Assembly: GCF_041261205.1 (NCBI RefSeq)
Contig: NZ_JBGCCH010000038.1
Location: 25,188 to 89,187, forward strand
DNA length: 64,000 bases
Reading direction: 5' to 3'
Source: Catenulispora sp. MAP5-51
GTDB taxonomy: Bacteria; Actinomycetota; Actinomycetes; Streptomycetales; Catenulisporaceae
Shown: positions 21,301-29,281 of the stretch, in pieces
Numbering within the stretch: the stretch's first letter is position 1
Layout: every line of letters begins with the position of its first letter
Notes under the pieces: generated by a model
Told to the model about the DNA's origin: nothing
The model's input: the letters and a program-made list of their open reading frames with translations, nothing else
Database searches by the model: none
Program-made: the position numbers and the translations under genes

Positions 21301-22418
21301 TCTGGCTGCCCTCCGGCGGCTCGCTGGTCATCGACCGCACCGAGGCGATGGTCGTGATCGACGTCAACACCGGCAAGTTCACCGGCTCCGGGGGCAACCT
21401 GGAGGAGACGGTCACCCGCAACAACATCGAGGCGGCCGAGGAGATCGTCCGCCAGCTGCGGCTGCGCGACCTCGGCGGCATCATCGTGATCGACTTCATC
21501 GACATGGTCCTGGAGTCCAACCGCGACCTGGTGATGCGCCGCCTGCTGGAGTGCCTGGGCCGGGACCGGACCAAGCACCAGGTGGCCGAGGTCACATCGC
21601 TGGGCCTGATCCAGATGACCCGCAAGCGGGTGGGCCAGGGCCTGCTGGAGGCCTTCTCCGAGACCTGCGACAAGTGCAACGGCCGCGGCGTGCTGGTCCA
21701 CATGGAGCCGGTGCCGGTCGGCCACGGCCACAGCCACGAGGACGCCGAGCGCGACGGCCGTTCGGCGGCGGGCAAGGGCGGCGGCAAGCAGGGCGAGTCC
21801 CGCGCCGACGGCGCCCAGGGCGCCGAGCAGGACGACCACGAGGGCGGCCGCAACCGGCGCAAGCGGCGCAAGTCGCACGGTCACGCCGACCGCCAGCAGC
21901 ACTTCGACCCGCAGTACGACGTCGACGGCGTCCCGGATGACTTCCAGGACTTCGCCGACGGCGAGCACGCGCAGGCCGGTCCGGTCACCGTGACCAAGGT
22001 GGCGCGGGTGGCCGCGGCCGACGGCGCCGGGGACGAGGAGGCCGCCGAGCTGTCCGAGGCCAGCGAGGTCGAGCACATCCCGAGCCACGAGCACGTGGTG
22101 GCCCCGGTCGTGACCTCCGGCGACGTGGTCGCCGCCGAGGAGGCCGACGTCACCGAGCGGCTGGCCACCGGCGACGCGCAGGCGCACACCGTGTACGCCC
22201 CGCACGCCGGCGGCGACGCCAGCGCCGCGGTGGCGGACCGCGAGGAGACCGAGGCGGAGGCGTCCGGGCAGACCGGCACCGTCGCCGTGGCGGTCGCCAC
22301 GGAGCCGGCGGAGGCGGCCGAGACCGCCGAGGCGGCCGGGGAGGCTCCGAAGCGGCGCGGCCTGCGGGTCCGTCGCGCGGCCAAGCGTCCCGCCGGCCCG
22401 CCGGCGGCGCACAACTGA
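18393..22418 (+). CDS. rne: RNase E/G family endoribonuclease with long disordered arms
   Basis: About 1341 residues. The catalytic core occupies about residues 680-1110: an S1 RNA-binding domain (from about 690), metal-ligand aspartates at D990 (DVNTG) and D1034 (IVIDFIDM), and the zinc-link C1092-DK-C1095. The enzyme cleaves single-stranded RNA in mRNA decay and rRNA/tRNA maturation. The N-terminal 680 residues are low-complexity Ala/Glu/Lys/Thr with Arg-rich patches at about 36, 173, 274 and 401, and a QDR repeat at about 428-456. The C-terminal 230 residues are also disordered and end in an Arg-rich AGPP motif. ATG 18393 (MLDNEP) is chosen because it has GGGAG about 10 bases upstream and resembles streptomycete N-termini; ATG 18339 is in frame. 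Confidence 0.94.
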   Translation: MLDNEPTGVPGEQPDQTSDAQDAAATAATNEGEAPKRQRRRAASRPAGPPQPPEPGSETGPQASGSDAAAAEPESKPKRARKTAAKKVAAPENAPETAPEAAPEPETAEAGESTPAAKKTARTRTRKKAAEAEPAASAETADSAPAGKSAGGAAEQPAAEQAASEESDAAAKGARTRTRRRATSPGTVAEQASSGGTEANAEEAAQSGRTGTAKRTRAAAADREQATAGAEAASAQSSTGKSGTAKSDTAKGAAASQADTAQAETAAQAESAPAARTRTRRRATSAGTAVEQGGAAESAAAPQGADTAKSAAKAADKNADKASDQPADSASRPAGLASPFANPFAAPQLPAKTAKAAQAQEAPAEAPAKSETKAETKAETRAESQAEAADAAASDTESDAKPKRTRRRAASAPAGPPRAQDQAAESKQDRQDRQDKPDRQDRQDRQEKPGRQDRQGKAAQRRSVQESAAEATTTAESLESAEALEAVDLESLSPAERARAIIAARAAAPAAGVLFQAPDLATAAAQKAAAKAAKSEATETEAEAETEAEAEAEAEQAPTRRTRTRNRNRNRAEQAESAPEGAEAEAEDEGDEDEEGGGSSSRRRRRRRRRAGGESMEPGPDDPPNTVVKVRESRVRSRDRKGGLVSDDDVQGVRGSTRLEAKKQRRREGRDTGRRRAPLITEAEFLARRESVERVMVVRQSGDRTQIGVLEDGVLVEHYVNRAQSASYVGNVYLGKVQNVLPSMEAAFVDIGKGRNAVLYAGEVNFDAAGITGHAKRIESVLKSGQAVLTQVTKDPIGHKGARLTSQISLPGRYLVYVPEGTMTGISRKLPENERNRLKAILKAVVPEHAGVIVRTAAEGATEDELRRDVERLSAQWEEIQRKAKSSASSAPTLLYGEPDLTVRVVRDIFNEDFSKLIVSGDQAWDTIREYVGGVAPDLAPRLERWTSEQDVFAVHRVDEQLAKGLDRKVWLPSGGSLVIDRTEAMVVIDVNTGKFTGSGGNLEETVTRNNIEAAEEIVRQLRLRDLGGIIVIDFIDMVLESNRDLVMRRLLECLGRDRTKHQVAEVTSLGLIQMTRKRVGQGLLEAFSETCDKCNGRGVLVHMEPVPVGHGHSHEDAERDGRSAAGKGGGKQGESRADGAQGAEQDDHEGGRNRRKRRKSHGHADRQQHFDPQYDVDGVPDDFQDFADGEHAQAGPVTVTKVARVAAADGAGDEEAAELSEASEVEHIPSHEHVVAPVVTSGDVVAAEEADVTERLATGDAQAHTVYAPHAGGDASAAVADREETEAEASGQTGTVAVAVATEPAEAAETAEAAGEAPKRRGLRVRRAAKRPAGPPAAHN

Positions 22419-22424
22419 CCGGCA

Positions 22425-22456
22425 GGTCCGGCCGGGCGCCTGCGCCCGGCCGGACC
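22425..22456 (+). terminator. Hairpin terminator behind rne
   Basis: GC-rich inverted repeat 22425-22439 against 22442-22456, starting seven bases after the rne stop. The perfect arms leave a two-base gap, so the real loop is probably six bases over a 13-bp stem. No T tract follows. Confidence 0.75.
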
Positions 22457-22471
22457 CGCCGGGGCCTCAGT

Positions 22472-22501
22472 TTGACCCGCAGGCGCGGACTTCCGTACCC
22501 T
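22472..22501 (+). promoter_or_regulatory. rplU-rpmA promoter
   Basis: TTGACC (22472-22477) and TACCCT (22496-22501) are 18 bases apart, close to the vegetative consensus. They lie about 200 bases upstream of rplU, leaving a long 5' leader. The leader holds a small hairpin with arms GACCA and TGGTC near 22628-22647, which could take part in ribosomal-protein autoregulation (inference). Confidence 0.6.
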
Positions 22502-22706
22502 TGAGCTTCGGCATGCGATACGCGTGCCCGGCATCCGCAGGGCCCCTGCGCAAGCAGACGCGGCCCGGATGATGATCGGCTCGATGGGTCGTCAGTCCGT
22601 ACCTCGCAAGAAGTGCCGGACGCTCGTGACCAGCTGCTGAGTTGGTCGTGAGTAAGGCAGTAGACCTGATCGACCCACAGTCGACGAGAAGAGAGTGAGT
22701 TTCGCG

Positions 22707-23027
22707 GTGTACGCGATCGTCAAGAGCGGCGGACGGCAGCACAAGGTGGCTGTCGGCGATGTCGTCGAGGTGGACCGCCTGCCCAAGGTCCCGGCCGGCC
22801 AGGAAGTGGAACTCTCCGCGATCCTGCTCGTCGACGGCGACGCCGTCACCTCCGACCCGTGGGTCCTGGAGGGCGTGAAGGTCAAGGCCGAGGTGGTCGA
22901 GGAGACCAAGGGTCCGAAGATCCACATCCTCAAGTACCGCAACAAGACCGGTTACCGCGTGCGTCAGGGCCACCGCCAGAAGCACACCCAGATCAGGATC
23001 ACCGCCATCGACGGCGGCAAGAAGTAA
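22707..23027 (+). CDS. rplU: 50S ribosomal protein L21
   Basis: 106 residues starting [17 protein letters not shown] and ending [17 protein letters not shown], diagnostic of bL21. It binds 23S rRNA in the large subunit. GTG 22707 gives the family-standard N-terminus (M-YAIV) and has a GAGTGAG-like site about seven bases upstream; GTG 22695 would add four residues. It precedes rpmA in the usual rplU-rpmA-obgE order. Confidence 0.96.
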   Translation: MYAIVKSGGRQHKVAVGDVVEVDRLPKVPAGQEVELSAILLVDGDAVTSDPWVLEGVKVKAEVVEETKGPKIHILKYRNKTGYRVRQGHRQKHTQIRITAIDGGKK

Positions 23028-23041
23028 AGGGCGGCTGAGAC

Positions 23042-23299
23042 ATGGCACACAAGAAGGGCGCATCGTCCTCCAAGAACGGCCGCGATTCCAACGCCCAGCG
23101 CCTCGGCGTGAAGCGCTTCGGCGGCCAGAACGTCAACGCCGGCGAGATCATCATCCGCCAGCGCGGCACCCACTTCCACCCCGGCCTGAACATGGGCCGC
23201 GGCAAGGACGACACCCTGTTCGCGCTGGCCGCGGGCAAGGTGGAGTTCGGCACGCTGCGCGGTCGCCGCGTCATCTCGATCGTCCCGGCGGCTGAATAA
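23042..23299 (+). CDS. rpmA: 50S ribosomal protein L27
   Basis: 85 residues, bL27: [16 protein letters not shown] at the N-terminus, then GVKRFGGQ and [13 protein letters not shown]. The N-terminal tail reaches the peptidyl-transferase centre. It has no Firmicutes-type N-terminal extension requiring cleavage. It follows rplU by 14 bases. Confidence 0.97.
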   Translation: MAHKKGASSSKNGRDSNAQRLGVKRFGGQNVNAGEIIIRQRGTHFHPGLNMGRGKDDTLFALAAGKVEFGTLRGRRVISIVPAAE

Positions 23300-23327
23300 C
23301 CACCGCCTGGCACGACACTGCTTGAGG

Positions 23328-23359
23328 GAAGCGGGCCGGGGAGATCCCCGGCCCGCTTC
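23328..23359 (+). terminator. Hairpin terminator between rpmA and obgE
   Basis: Perfect 14-bp stem (left arm 23328-23341, right arm 23346-23359) with an AGAT loop, 28 bases behind the rpmA stop and followed by a short T-rich stretch. It separates ribosomal-protein expression from obgE. Confidence 0.85.
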
Positions 23360-23402
23360 TTCGTGTTGTAGGACCCATACGCAACGTTAGGAGGCGCTGA
23401 CC

Positions 23403-24905
23403 ATGGCGACATTCGTCGATCGTGTGAAGCTGCACGTCACGGCCGGGAACGGCGGCCATGGCTGCGCCTCGGTCAGGCGCGAGAAGTTCAAGCCGCTGGG
23501 CGGCCCCGACGGCGCCAACGGCGGCCGCGGCGGGGACATCGTGCTGGTGGTGGACCCGAACACGAACTCGCTGCTGGACTACCACTTCTCCCCGCACCGC
23601 AAGGCCGGCAACGGCAAGCCCGGCGGCGGCGACTTCCAGACCGGCTCCAACGGCGCCGACCTGGTGCTGCCGGTGCCCTCCGGCACGGTGGTCAAGGACT
23701 CCTCCGGCGAGGTGGTCGCGGACCTGGTCGGCGGCGGCACCCGCTTCGTCGTCGCGCAAGGCGGAGTCGGGGGCCTGGGCAACGCGGCGCTGGCCACCTC
23801 CAAGCGCAAGGCCCCCGGCTTCGCGCTGCTCGGCGAGCCCGGCGACGACGGCGAGTTCACCCTGGAGCTGAAGTCGGTCGCCGACGTCGCCCTCGTGGGA
23901 TACCCCAGCGCCGGCAAGTCCTCGCTGATCGCGGCGATGTCCGCGGCCAAGCCGAAGATCGCCGATTACCCGTTCACCACCCTGGTCCCGAACCTGGGCG
24001 TGGTCAGCGCCGGGGAGTCGGTCTACACCATCGCCGACGTGCCCGGCCTGATCCCCGGCGCCTCCGACGGCAAGGGCCTGGGCCACGAGTTCCTGCGGCA
24101 CATCGAGCGCTGCGCGGTGCTGGTGCACGTCCTGGACTGCGCCACGCTGGAGAGCGACCGCGACCCGATCTCCGACCTGGACGTCATCGAGGCCGAACTG
24201 CGCGCCTACGAGGCCTCCCGCGACGAGAGCGAGTGGGGCATGTACGGCAAGCTGTCCGAGCGGCCGCGCCTGGTCGTGCTGAACAAGACCGACATCCCCG
24301 AGGGCAAGGACCTGGCCGACATCGTGCGGCCGGAGCTGGAATCCCGCGGGCTGGCCGTGTACGAGGTCTCCGCGGTGTCCCGCGCGGGCCTGCGCGAGCT
24401 GTCCTTCGTGCTGGCGAAGATCGTCGAGGAGGCGCGGGCGAACCGCGTCGAGCCGGAGCCCGAGCGCATCGTCATCCGCCCGAGGGCGGTCGACGAGATC
24501 GGCTTCACCATCGCCTACGACGCCGACGAGGACGCCTACTTCGTGCGGGGCGACAAGCCCGAGCGCTGGGTGCGCCAGACCGACTTCAACAACGAGGAGG
24601 CCGTCGGCTACCTCGCGGACCGGCTCAACAAGCTCGGCGTCGAGAACCAGCTGGTCAAGATGGGCGCCAACGAGGGCGACACCGTGGTCATCGGCGACGG
24701 CCCGCGGGCCGTGGTCTTCGACTGGCAGCCCTCGATCCCCACCGGCGCGCTGGGCGTCACCGCCACCGGCGGCCGCCGCGGCGAGGACCCCCGCCTGCAC
24801 CTGCACGAGGAGCGGCCCACATCGCGAGACGCCGAGTATCGCAAGGCGCACCGGCGTCGCGCGGATGGGACAATCGACCTGTTCGCCCCCGGGGACGACG
24901 AGTAG
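23403..24905 (+). CDS. obgE: GTPase ObgE/CgtA
   Basis: 500 residues in three domains: the Gly-rich Obg fold (1-160), the G domain with P-loop GYPSAGKSS at 166-174, DVPGL and NKTD motifs, and the C-terminal OCT domain (about 350-430) typical of Gram-positive Obg. It is an essential ribosome-associated GTPase in 50S assembly and growth control. AGGAGG lies eight bases upstream of the ATG. The final about 40 residues are charged and variable. Confidence 0.97.
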   Translation: MATFVDRVKLHVTAGNGGHGCASVRREKFKPLGGPDGANGGRGGDIVLVVDPNTNSLLDYHFSPHRKAGNGKPGGGDFQTGSNGADLVLPVPSGTVVKDSSGEVVADLVGGGTRFVVAQGGVGGLGNAALATSKRKAPGFALLGEPGDDGEFTLELKSVADVALVGYPSAGKSSLIAAMSAAKPKIADYPFTTLVPNLGVVSAGESVYTIADVPGLIPGASDGKGLGHEFLRHIERCAVLVHVLDCATLESDRDPISDLDVIEAELRAYEASRDESEWGMYGKLSERPRLVVLNKTDIPEGKDLADIVRPELESRGLAVYEVSAVSRAGLRELSFVLAKIVEEARANRVEPEPERIVIRPRAVDEIGFTIAYDADEDAYFVRGDKPERWVRQTDFNNEEAVGYLADRLNKLGVENQLVKMGANEGDTVVIGDGPRAVVFDWQPSIPTGALGVTATGGRRGEDPRLHLHEERPTSRDAEYRKAHRRRADGTIDLFAPGDDE

Positions 24906-24953
24906 CCCGCGGGGAGCCCGCGGGAAACGCGAGAGTAAGGGTTCTGAGCGACC

Positions 24954-26081
24954 GTGACCGGCCAACTGCGTGAAGAGGTGTCCGCCGCGAGGCGGATCGT
25001 GGTCAAGGTCGGCTCCTCCTCGCTGACCACCGCTGTCGGCGGCCTGTCCGGCGAGCGTGTCGACGCGCTCGTCGACGCGCTGGCCGCACGGCTCGGCGTC
25101 CCGGGCACGCAGCTGGTGCTGGTCTCCTCCGGCGCCATCGCCGCGGGCCTGGCGCCGCTGGCCCTGCGCAAGCGGCCCAAGGACCTGCCCACCCAGCAGG
25201 CCGCGGCCTCGGTCGGCCAGGGCCTGCTGGTCGGGCGCTACACCGCCTCCTTCGCGCGCTACGGCCGCACCGTCGGCCAGGTCCTGCTCACGGTCGACGA
25301 CACCACCCGGCGCTCGCACTACCGCAACGCGCACCAGACGATGGCGCGCCTGCTGGACATGAACGTCGTGCCGATCGTGAACGAGAACGACACGGTCGCC
25401 ACGCACGAGATCCGCTTCGGCGACAACGACCGGCTCGCGGCCCTGGTGGCCCACCTGGTGCACGCCGACCTGCTGGTGCTGCTGTCCGACGTGGACGCGC
25501 TCTACGACGGCGACCCGGCCAAGCCGGGCACCTCGCAGGTCGCCGACGTGCGCGGGCCGCAGGACCTGGCCGGGATCGCCATCGGCGGCGCCGGCAAGGC
25601 CGGGGTCGGTACCGGCGGCATGGCCACGAAGGTCGAGGCCGCGAGGATCGCGACCGAGGCCGGGATCCCCGTCGTGCTGACCTCTGCGGCGCACGCGGCG
25701 CGCGCACTGCGCGGCGAGATGGTCGGCACCCTGTTCCACCGGACCGGCTCGCGCACGCCGACCCGGCTGCTGTGGCTGGCTCACGCCGCCGACACGCGCG
25801 GGTCGCTGCGCCTGGACCCCGGCGCGGTGCGCGCGGTGGTCGAGCGGCGGCTGTCGCTGCTGCCGGCCGGCGTGACCGGCGTCGAAGGGTCCTTCAACGC
25901 CGGCGACCCGGTGGACCTGGTCGACGACGCCGGGACCGCCGTCGCGCGCGGCCTGGTGAACTACGACGCGAGCGAGCTGCCCGAGCTGCTGGGGCGCTCG
26001 ACCCGGGAGCTGGCGGCGGCGTTGGGTCCGCAGTATGAGCGGGAGCTGGTGCACCGGGACGACTTGGTCGTGCTGCGGTAG
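24954..26081 (+). CDS. proB: Glutamate 5-kinase
   Basis: 375 residues. The amino-acid kinase domain (KVGSSSLTT, SSGAIAAG, NENDTVA, GTGGMATK) is followed by a C-terminal PUA domain (about 280-370). It catalyses the first step of proline synthesis, glutamate to gamma-glutamyl phosphate. It follows obgE by 48 bases and ends at a very strong terminator. The next pathway gene, proA, is not adjacent but 3.2 kb downstream behind inserted genes. Confidence 0.96.
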   Translation: MTGQLREEVSAARRIVVKVGSSSLTTAVGGLSGERVDALVDALAARLGVPGTQLVLVSSGAIAAGLAPLALRKRPKDLPTQQAAASVGQGLLVGRYTASFARYGRTVGQVLLTVDDTTRRSHYRNAHQTMARLLDMNVVPIVNENDTVATHEIRFGDNDRLAALVAHLVHADLLVLLSDVDALYDGDPAKPGTSQVADVRGPQDLAGIAIGGAGKAGVGTGGMATKVEAARIATEAGIPVVLTSAAHAARALRGEMVGTLFHRTGSRTPTRLLWLAHAADTRGSLRLDPGAVRAVVERRLSLLPAGVTGVEGSFNAGDPVDLVDDAGTAVARGLVNYDASELPELLGRSTRELAAALGPQYERELVHRDDLVVLR

Positions 26082-26104
26082 GCGTCTGCGAACGCTGATT
26101 GGCG

Positions 26105-26153
26105 AAACTGCAGAGCCGGGACCACCTGACAGGTGGTCCCGGCTCTGCAGTTT
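26105..26153. terminator. Perfect 23-bp bidirectional terminator
   Basis: A 23-bp perfect stem (26105-26127 against 26131-26153) with a three-base GAC loop, flanked by AAA on the left and TTTT on the right. It lies between the convergent proB and the 26165-27208 gene and can terminate both. Confidence 0.93.
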
Positions 26154-26164
26154 TCTTTGCGGAA

Positions 26165-27208
26165 TCAGTGGATGACGTCCGTCGTCCAGGCCGCCGGGTC
26201 GGTGCCCAGGGAGGTGACCCGGTTCAGCAGGGCCTGCGGGCCGCCGATCGCGGTCAGCGCGGCGGGATCGGTCTTGGGGGAGAAGACGCAGACGGTCAGC
26301 CCCTTCGAGTCCTTGCAGACGCCCTTGCTGTTCGCGCCGGGCACTGTCGAGTTCTTCCCACTGCCGGTGGTGAACACGTTGATGGCCACGATGTCTTCGA
26401 CGGGCTTGTCCGCCGAGCCCAGGCGGTACATGAGGTCGCCGGTGGTGACACCGTCCTTGCGCAGGACACTGCCTCCCCGGAACACGAAGCTCTGGGGGAG
26501 AGCCCCGGCGAGCTGGATGGGCATCGGTACCGAGCGGTCCTTCCGGACCAGACCGGCTGCGCTTCGGAGCACCTGCTCCTTCCAGTCCGCGCGATCTTCG
26601 ATGTTGTTGGCGTCGATCTGCATCCACTGGCCGCTCTTCAACCGCAGGGCCAGCGTGGCCATTTCGCCGCCTTCGCCGTTGCTCTGCACGACTCGGCCCT
26701 TTCCGTAGCCCAACCAGTAGGCCGTGGTCGCCCCCGGGACCTTCACCGAGACCTTCTCGACCGGGCCGTCGCCGCGGGGGTCGCCGTCGATCAGGATGGG
26801 GGCTTCCATGGGGACGAGGTCCAGCTGGAAGCGCCCGCTCTCGGATTCCAACATCGTGCTCATCTGCACGTCGGTCGGGTCGACGCCGCCGTACGCGACC
26901 ATCCCCGACGGGACGTAGCCGAACTGGAAGTGGGTGACCACCGGGTCGTGCGGGTCCACCACGTAGGTGCTCGACGCGGCCGAGTCCGTGCCGTCGCCGT
27001 CGCCGCTCTGCACCCCGCTCCCCATGCCCGCCAGCGTCCCGACCGCGAGCGCGCTCGCCGCCAGGACCGCGGTCCCCGCGCCGAGGGTCGCGATGCGCCG
27101 CCGGAACAGACTGCGCTGCCCCTCGTGCAGCACGTTCTCGACGTCCATCACGGGCGGCTGGTCGGAATCCGCCATGGTGTGCAGGGCCGTGGCCAAGTCG
27201 TCGGTCAT
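26165..27208 (-). CDS. Putative membrane-anchored partner of a SigE-family sigma factor
   Basis: A 347-residue protein with a short cytoplasmic N-terminus (about 40 residues), one membrane helix (about 42-65, rich in Ala/Leu/Val) and a large extracytoplasmic domain with two Cys near the C-terminus. The ATG overlaps the sigma-factor stop (ATGA), so the pair is translationally coupled. That layout is typical of anti-sigma factors or co-regulated effectors, but I see no zinc-binding anti-sigma motif, so function is inferred from context only. Confidence 0.6.
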   Translation of the reverse strand: MTDDLATALHTMADSDQPPVMDVENVLHEGQRSLFRRRIATLGAGTAVLAASALAVGTLAGMGSGVQSGDGDGTDSAASSTYVVDPHDPVVTHFQFGYVPSGMVAYGGVDPTDVQMSTMLESESGRFQLDLVPMEAPILIDGDPRGDGPVEKVSVKVPGATTAYWLGYGKGRVVQSNGEGGEMATLALRLKSGQWMQIDANNIEDRADWKEQVLRSAAGLVRKDRSVPMPIQLAGALPQSFVFRGGSVLRKDGVTTGDLMYRLGSADKPVEDIVAINVFTTGSGKNSTVPGANSKGVCKDSKGLTVCVFSPKTDPAALTAIGGPQALLNRVTSLGTDPAAWTTDVIH

Positions 27209-27723
27209 CGTGTGATCCCTTCGAGTTCGATCGCCGACGCGGGTGACAACAGCACCCGCAGATGGGCCAGCGCCCGGGCCGTCTGGCTCTTGACGGTTCC
27301 GGTGGAGCACCCGAGTACGTCCGCGGCTTCCTCGACCGACAGGTCGCAGTAGTAGCGCAGCACCACGGTCGCCCGCTGCCGCGGCGCCAGCTGCGCCAGC
27401 GCACCGCGCAGGTCGAGGGAGGCGTCGGCGTCGAGTGCCGGCGCCTCCCGGTCGACCGTGCCGCGGTGCAGGAAGGTGAAGCGGGACCAGGCGGTCTGCT
27501 TCTCGTCGAGGTAGGCGTTGACCAGGATGCGGCGCGCGTAGGCGTCGATGTTCTCGACGCGGGAAGCGCGGTTCCAGTGCCGGTACAGCCGCACCGCCGC
27601 CGTCTGCGCCAGGTCGTCGGCCCGGTGCCAATCGCCGCACAGCAGGAAGCCGACCCGGGTCAACCATGCTGATCGGGCCCTGAGATATTCGGTGAACTCC
27701 GCGTCCCGGTCGGATCTGGCCAT
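27205..27723 (-). CDS. SigE-family ECF RNA polymerase sigma factor
   Basis: A 172-residue ECF sigma factor with region 2 (about residues 8-75, including the DDLAQTAAVRLYRHW segment) and region 4 (about 110-160, LAPRQRATVVLRYYCDLSVEEAADVLGCSTGTVKSQTARAL, a classic helix-turn-helix). The ATG at 27723 is chosen because AGGAGGG lies seven bases upstream; the longer frame to 27804 adds a Pro-rich stretch unlike sigma factors. It directs RNA polymerase to a stress- or envelope-specific regulon. It is coupled to the downstream membrane protein gene. Confidence 0.88.
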   Translation of the reverse strand: MARSDRDAEFTEYLRARSAWLTRVGFLLCGDWHRADDLAQTAAVRLYRHWNRASRVENIDAYARRILVNAYLDEKQTAWSRFTFLHRGTVDREAPALDADASLDLRGALAQLAPRQRATVVLRYYCDLSVEEAADVLGCSTGTVKSQTARALAHLRVLLSPASAIELEGITR

Positions 27724-27893
27724 CGGCCCGCCCTCCTTGCGTGTCTCGCCGGCCGGCACATGCGGCCCGGGTGGTGGCGGGGCCGTGGCCCCGCTCGCTG
27801 ACACCCACCCGACTGGGACGGCTGAGGGTTCGGTTGCATCGGTGGCGGTGTTTTTTCTTGCGGGGGCGCGGTGGCCTCAGGCCCCCACCGACC

Positions 27894-28718
27894 TCAGGCC
27901 CCTACGCGGAACACCGGCCAGCACACCTCGGTCCGCCAGCGGGCCACCTCGGCGGTGTCCCGCTGCCCGACGAGGTAGTACTCGCGGATCGGCCCCTGCA
28001 CCGCCAGCGCGTGCCGTTCGACGTACGCCGCCAGCGCGCCGTAGGCGCGGTCGGACTCGATGGGTGGCCCGGCGTGCTCGATGACCGCGAACTCGGCGGC
28101 CGGGACCTCGGCGGGCCGCACCCGGCCCAGCGGGCGCACCGGGCCTTCGCAGGGGACGAAGATGGTCGTCTCGCCGTGGTGCTCGGTGAACACGGCGTCG
28201 GTGAACATCCCGCCGGCCGGCCCGGTCTGCGCCAGCCCCTGGCCCGCGACGGAGGCGTACAGCTCGCCCAGCGCACCCTGCATCCAGGCCGCGCCGTCCG
28301 CCATCGCCACGGTCTCGGTGATCGCCGCCGCGGGCACGGCCGGCACCGCGCGCAGCGTGATGTCCGGCGCGGCGTCGGCCTCGCCGGGCGCCAGCAGATC
28401 GCGCAACGAGGCCACGGCCCGCTGCGTCCGCCCCAGCTCCGCCTCCAGCCGGTCCAGATGCGCGGCGATGTGCCGGTTGCGGGTGTCCACATCAGGCGCG
28501 GCCATCACCGTCCGGATCTCCTCCAGCGGCATACCCAGCTCCCGAAAGCGCCGGATGACCTGAGCGGCGGGAATCTGCCCGGTGGTGTAGCGGCGGTAGC
28601 CGCTGGCCGGGTCGATGTCGGCCGGCTCCAGCAGCCCGACGTCGTGGTAGTGGCGCAGCGTCTTGACGGTCAGATGCGTGGCGCGCGAGAAGTCGCCGAT
28701 GGAGAGGAACGGTCCCAT
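27894..28718 (-). CDS. MerR-family regulator with GyrI-like effector domain
   Basis: 274 residues. The N-terminal winged helix (IGDFSRATHLTVKTLRHYHDVGLLEPADIDPASGYRRYT), a coiled-coil dimerisation helix (about 75-118) and a C-terminal GyrI/BmrR-type effector-binding domain (about 125-272) are visible. Such proteins bind bulky hydrophobic or cationic drugs and untwist long-spacer promoters. It is divergent to an NTF2-like gene and has an imperfect inverted repeat just upstream of its own start, suggesting autoregulation. Confidence 0.88.
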   Translation of the reverse strand: MGPFLSIGDFSRATHLTVKTLRHYHDVGLLEPADIDPASGYRRYTTGQIPAAQVIRRFRELGMPLEEIRTVMAAPDVDTRNRHIAAHLDRLEAELGRTQRAVASLRDLLAPGEADAAPDITLRAVPAVPAAAITETVAMADGAAWMQGALGELYASVAGQGLAQTGPAGGMFTDAVFTEHHGETTIFVPCEGPVRPLGRVRPAEVPAAEFAVIEHAGPPIESDRAYGALAAYVERHALAVQGPIREYYLVGQRDTAEVARWRTEVCWPVFRVGA

Positions 28719-28734
28719 GCCTCGATTCTGAGCC

Positions 28735-28751
28735 CTCCCCCTACCGGAGAG
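28735..28751. promoter_or_regulatory. Candidate MerR operator
   Basis: CTCCCC-CTACC-GGAGAG is an imperfect inverted repeat 17 bases upstream of the MerR-family start and 51 bases before the divergent gene. The composition resembles known BmrR-type operators (CTCCCCTA-like arms). Confidence 0.45.
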
Positions 28752-28801
28752 TCCCGCCGCTCCGGCCCCTTGACCCTCCCGCGACCGGCGAACCCAGAGT
28801 C

Positions 28802-29203
28802 ATGGCCATGACGAACACCAACGAGATCGCGTCCATCGTCGACAACTACATCGCCGTCTGGGGCATCGCCGACCCCGCCGAGCGCGCCAAGGCCGTCGCG
28901 GAACTGTGGGCCGGTCACGGCATCGAGTACGTCGAAGGCAACCAGTACATCGGCCATAGCGCCCTCACCGAGCGCGTCGCCGAGGCCCACGAAGCCTTCG
29001 TCGCCAACGCCACCTACACCGCCTCCGGCGGCGACGACGCAACCGTCCACGGCGACATCGTGACCTTCACCATCCGCCTGGACCACGCGCAGGGCGAGGA
29101 CGCCGGCGAGACCGCCTGGTCGGCTCGAGTGTTCTTGGTGCTGGACGAGGACGGCCGGGTGCGCGAGGACTACCAGCTGACGGTGAAGCCGCTGGCCGCC
29201 TAG
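28802..29203 (+). CDS. NTF2-like (SnoaL-type) family protein
   Basis: A 133-residue small alpha+beta barrel protein (helical N-terminus IVDNYIAVWGIADPAERAKAVAELWA, then strands). NTF2-like folds serve as enzymes or ligand-binding pockets; no catalytic residues can be assigned. It is divergent to the MerR-family regulator, which probably controls it. Confidence 0.75.
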   Translation: MAMTNTNEIASIVDNYIAVWGIADPAERAKAVAELWAGHGIEYVEGNQYIGHSALTERVAEAHEAFVANATYTASGGDDATVHGDIVTFTIRLDHAQGEDAGETAWSARVFLVLDEDGRVREDYQLTVKPLAA

Positions 29204-29248
29204 CCGCCGTGGGATCCGGCGTGGGCGTCTCGACAGGCGAAATCGCCG

Positions 29249-29275
29249 TTGAGACGCCCCCGTCCGGCTTAGGCT
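29249..29275 (+). promoter_or_regulatory. proA promoter, probably leaderless
   Basis: TTGAGA (29249-29254) and TAGGCT (29270-29275) are 15 bases apart. The ATG of proA begins six bases after the -10, so transcription would start at or next to the start codon. No ribosome binding site is seen. Confidence 0.5.
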
Positions 29276-29281
29276 GGACCC

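Noticed and set aside
18444..22412. A 1322-codon minus-strand frame opposite rne
   Set aside because: Mirror of the GC-rich rne codons with no recognisable domain; rne is certain on the plus strand.
26165..27808. A single 547-codon minus-strand gene covering the sigma factor and its partner
   Set aside because: The N-terminal part is a shifted-frame shadow of the sigma gene; the real partner starts at 27208 with an ATGA overlap.
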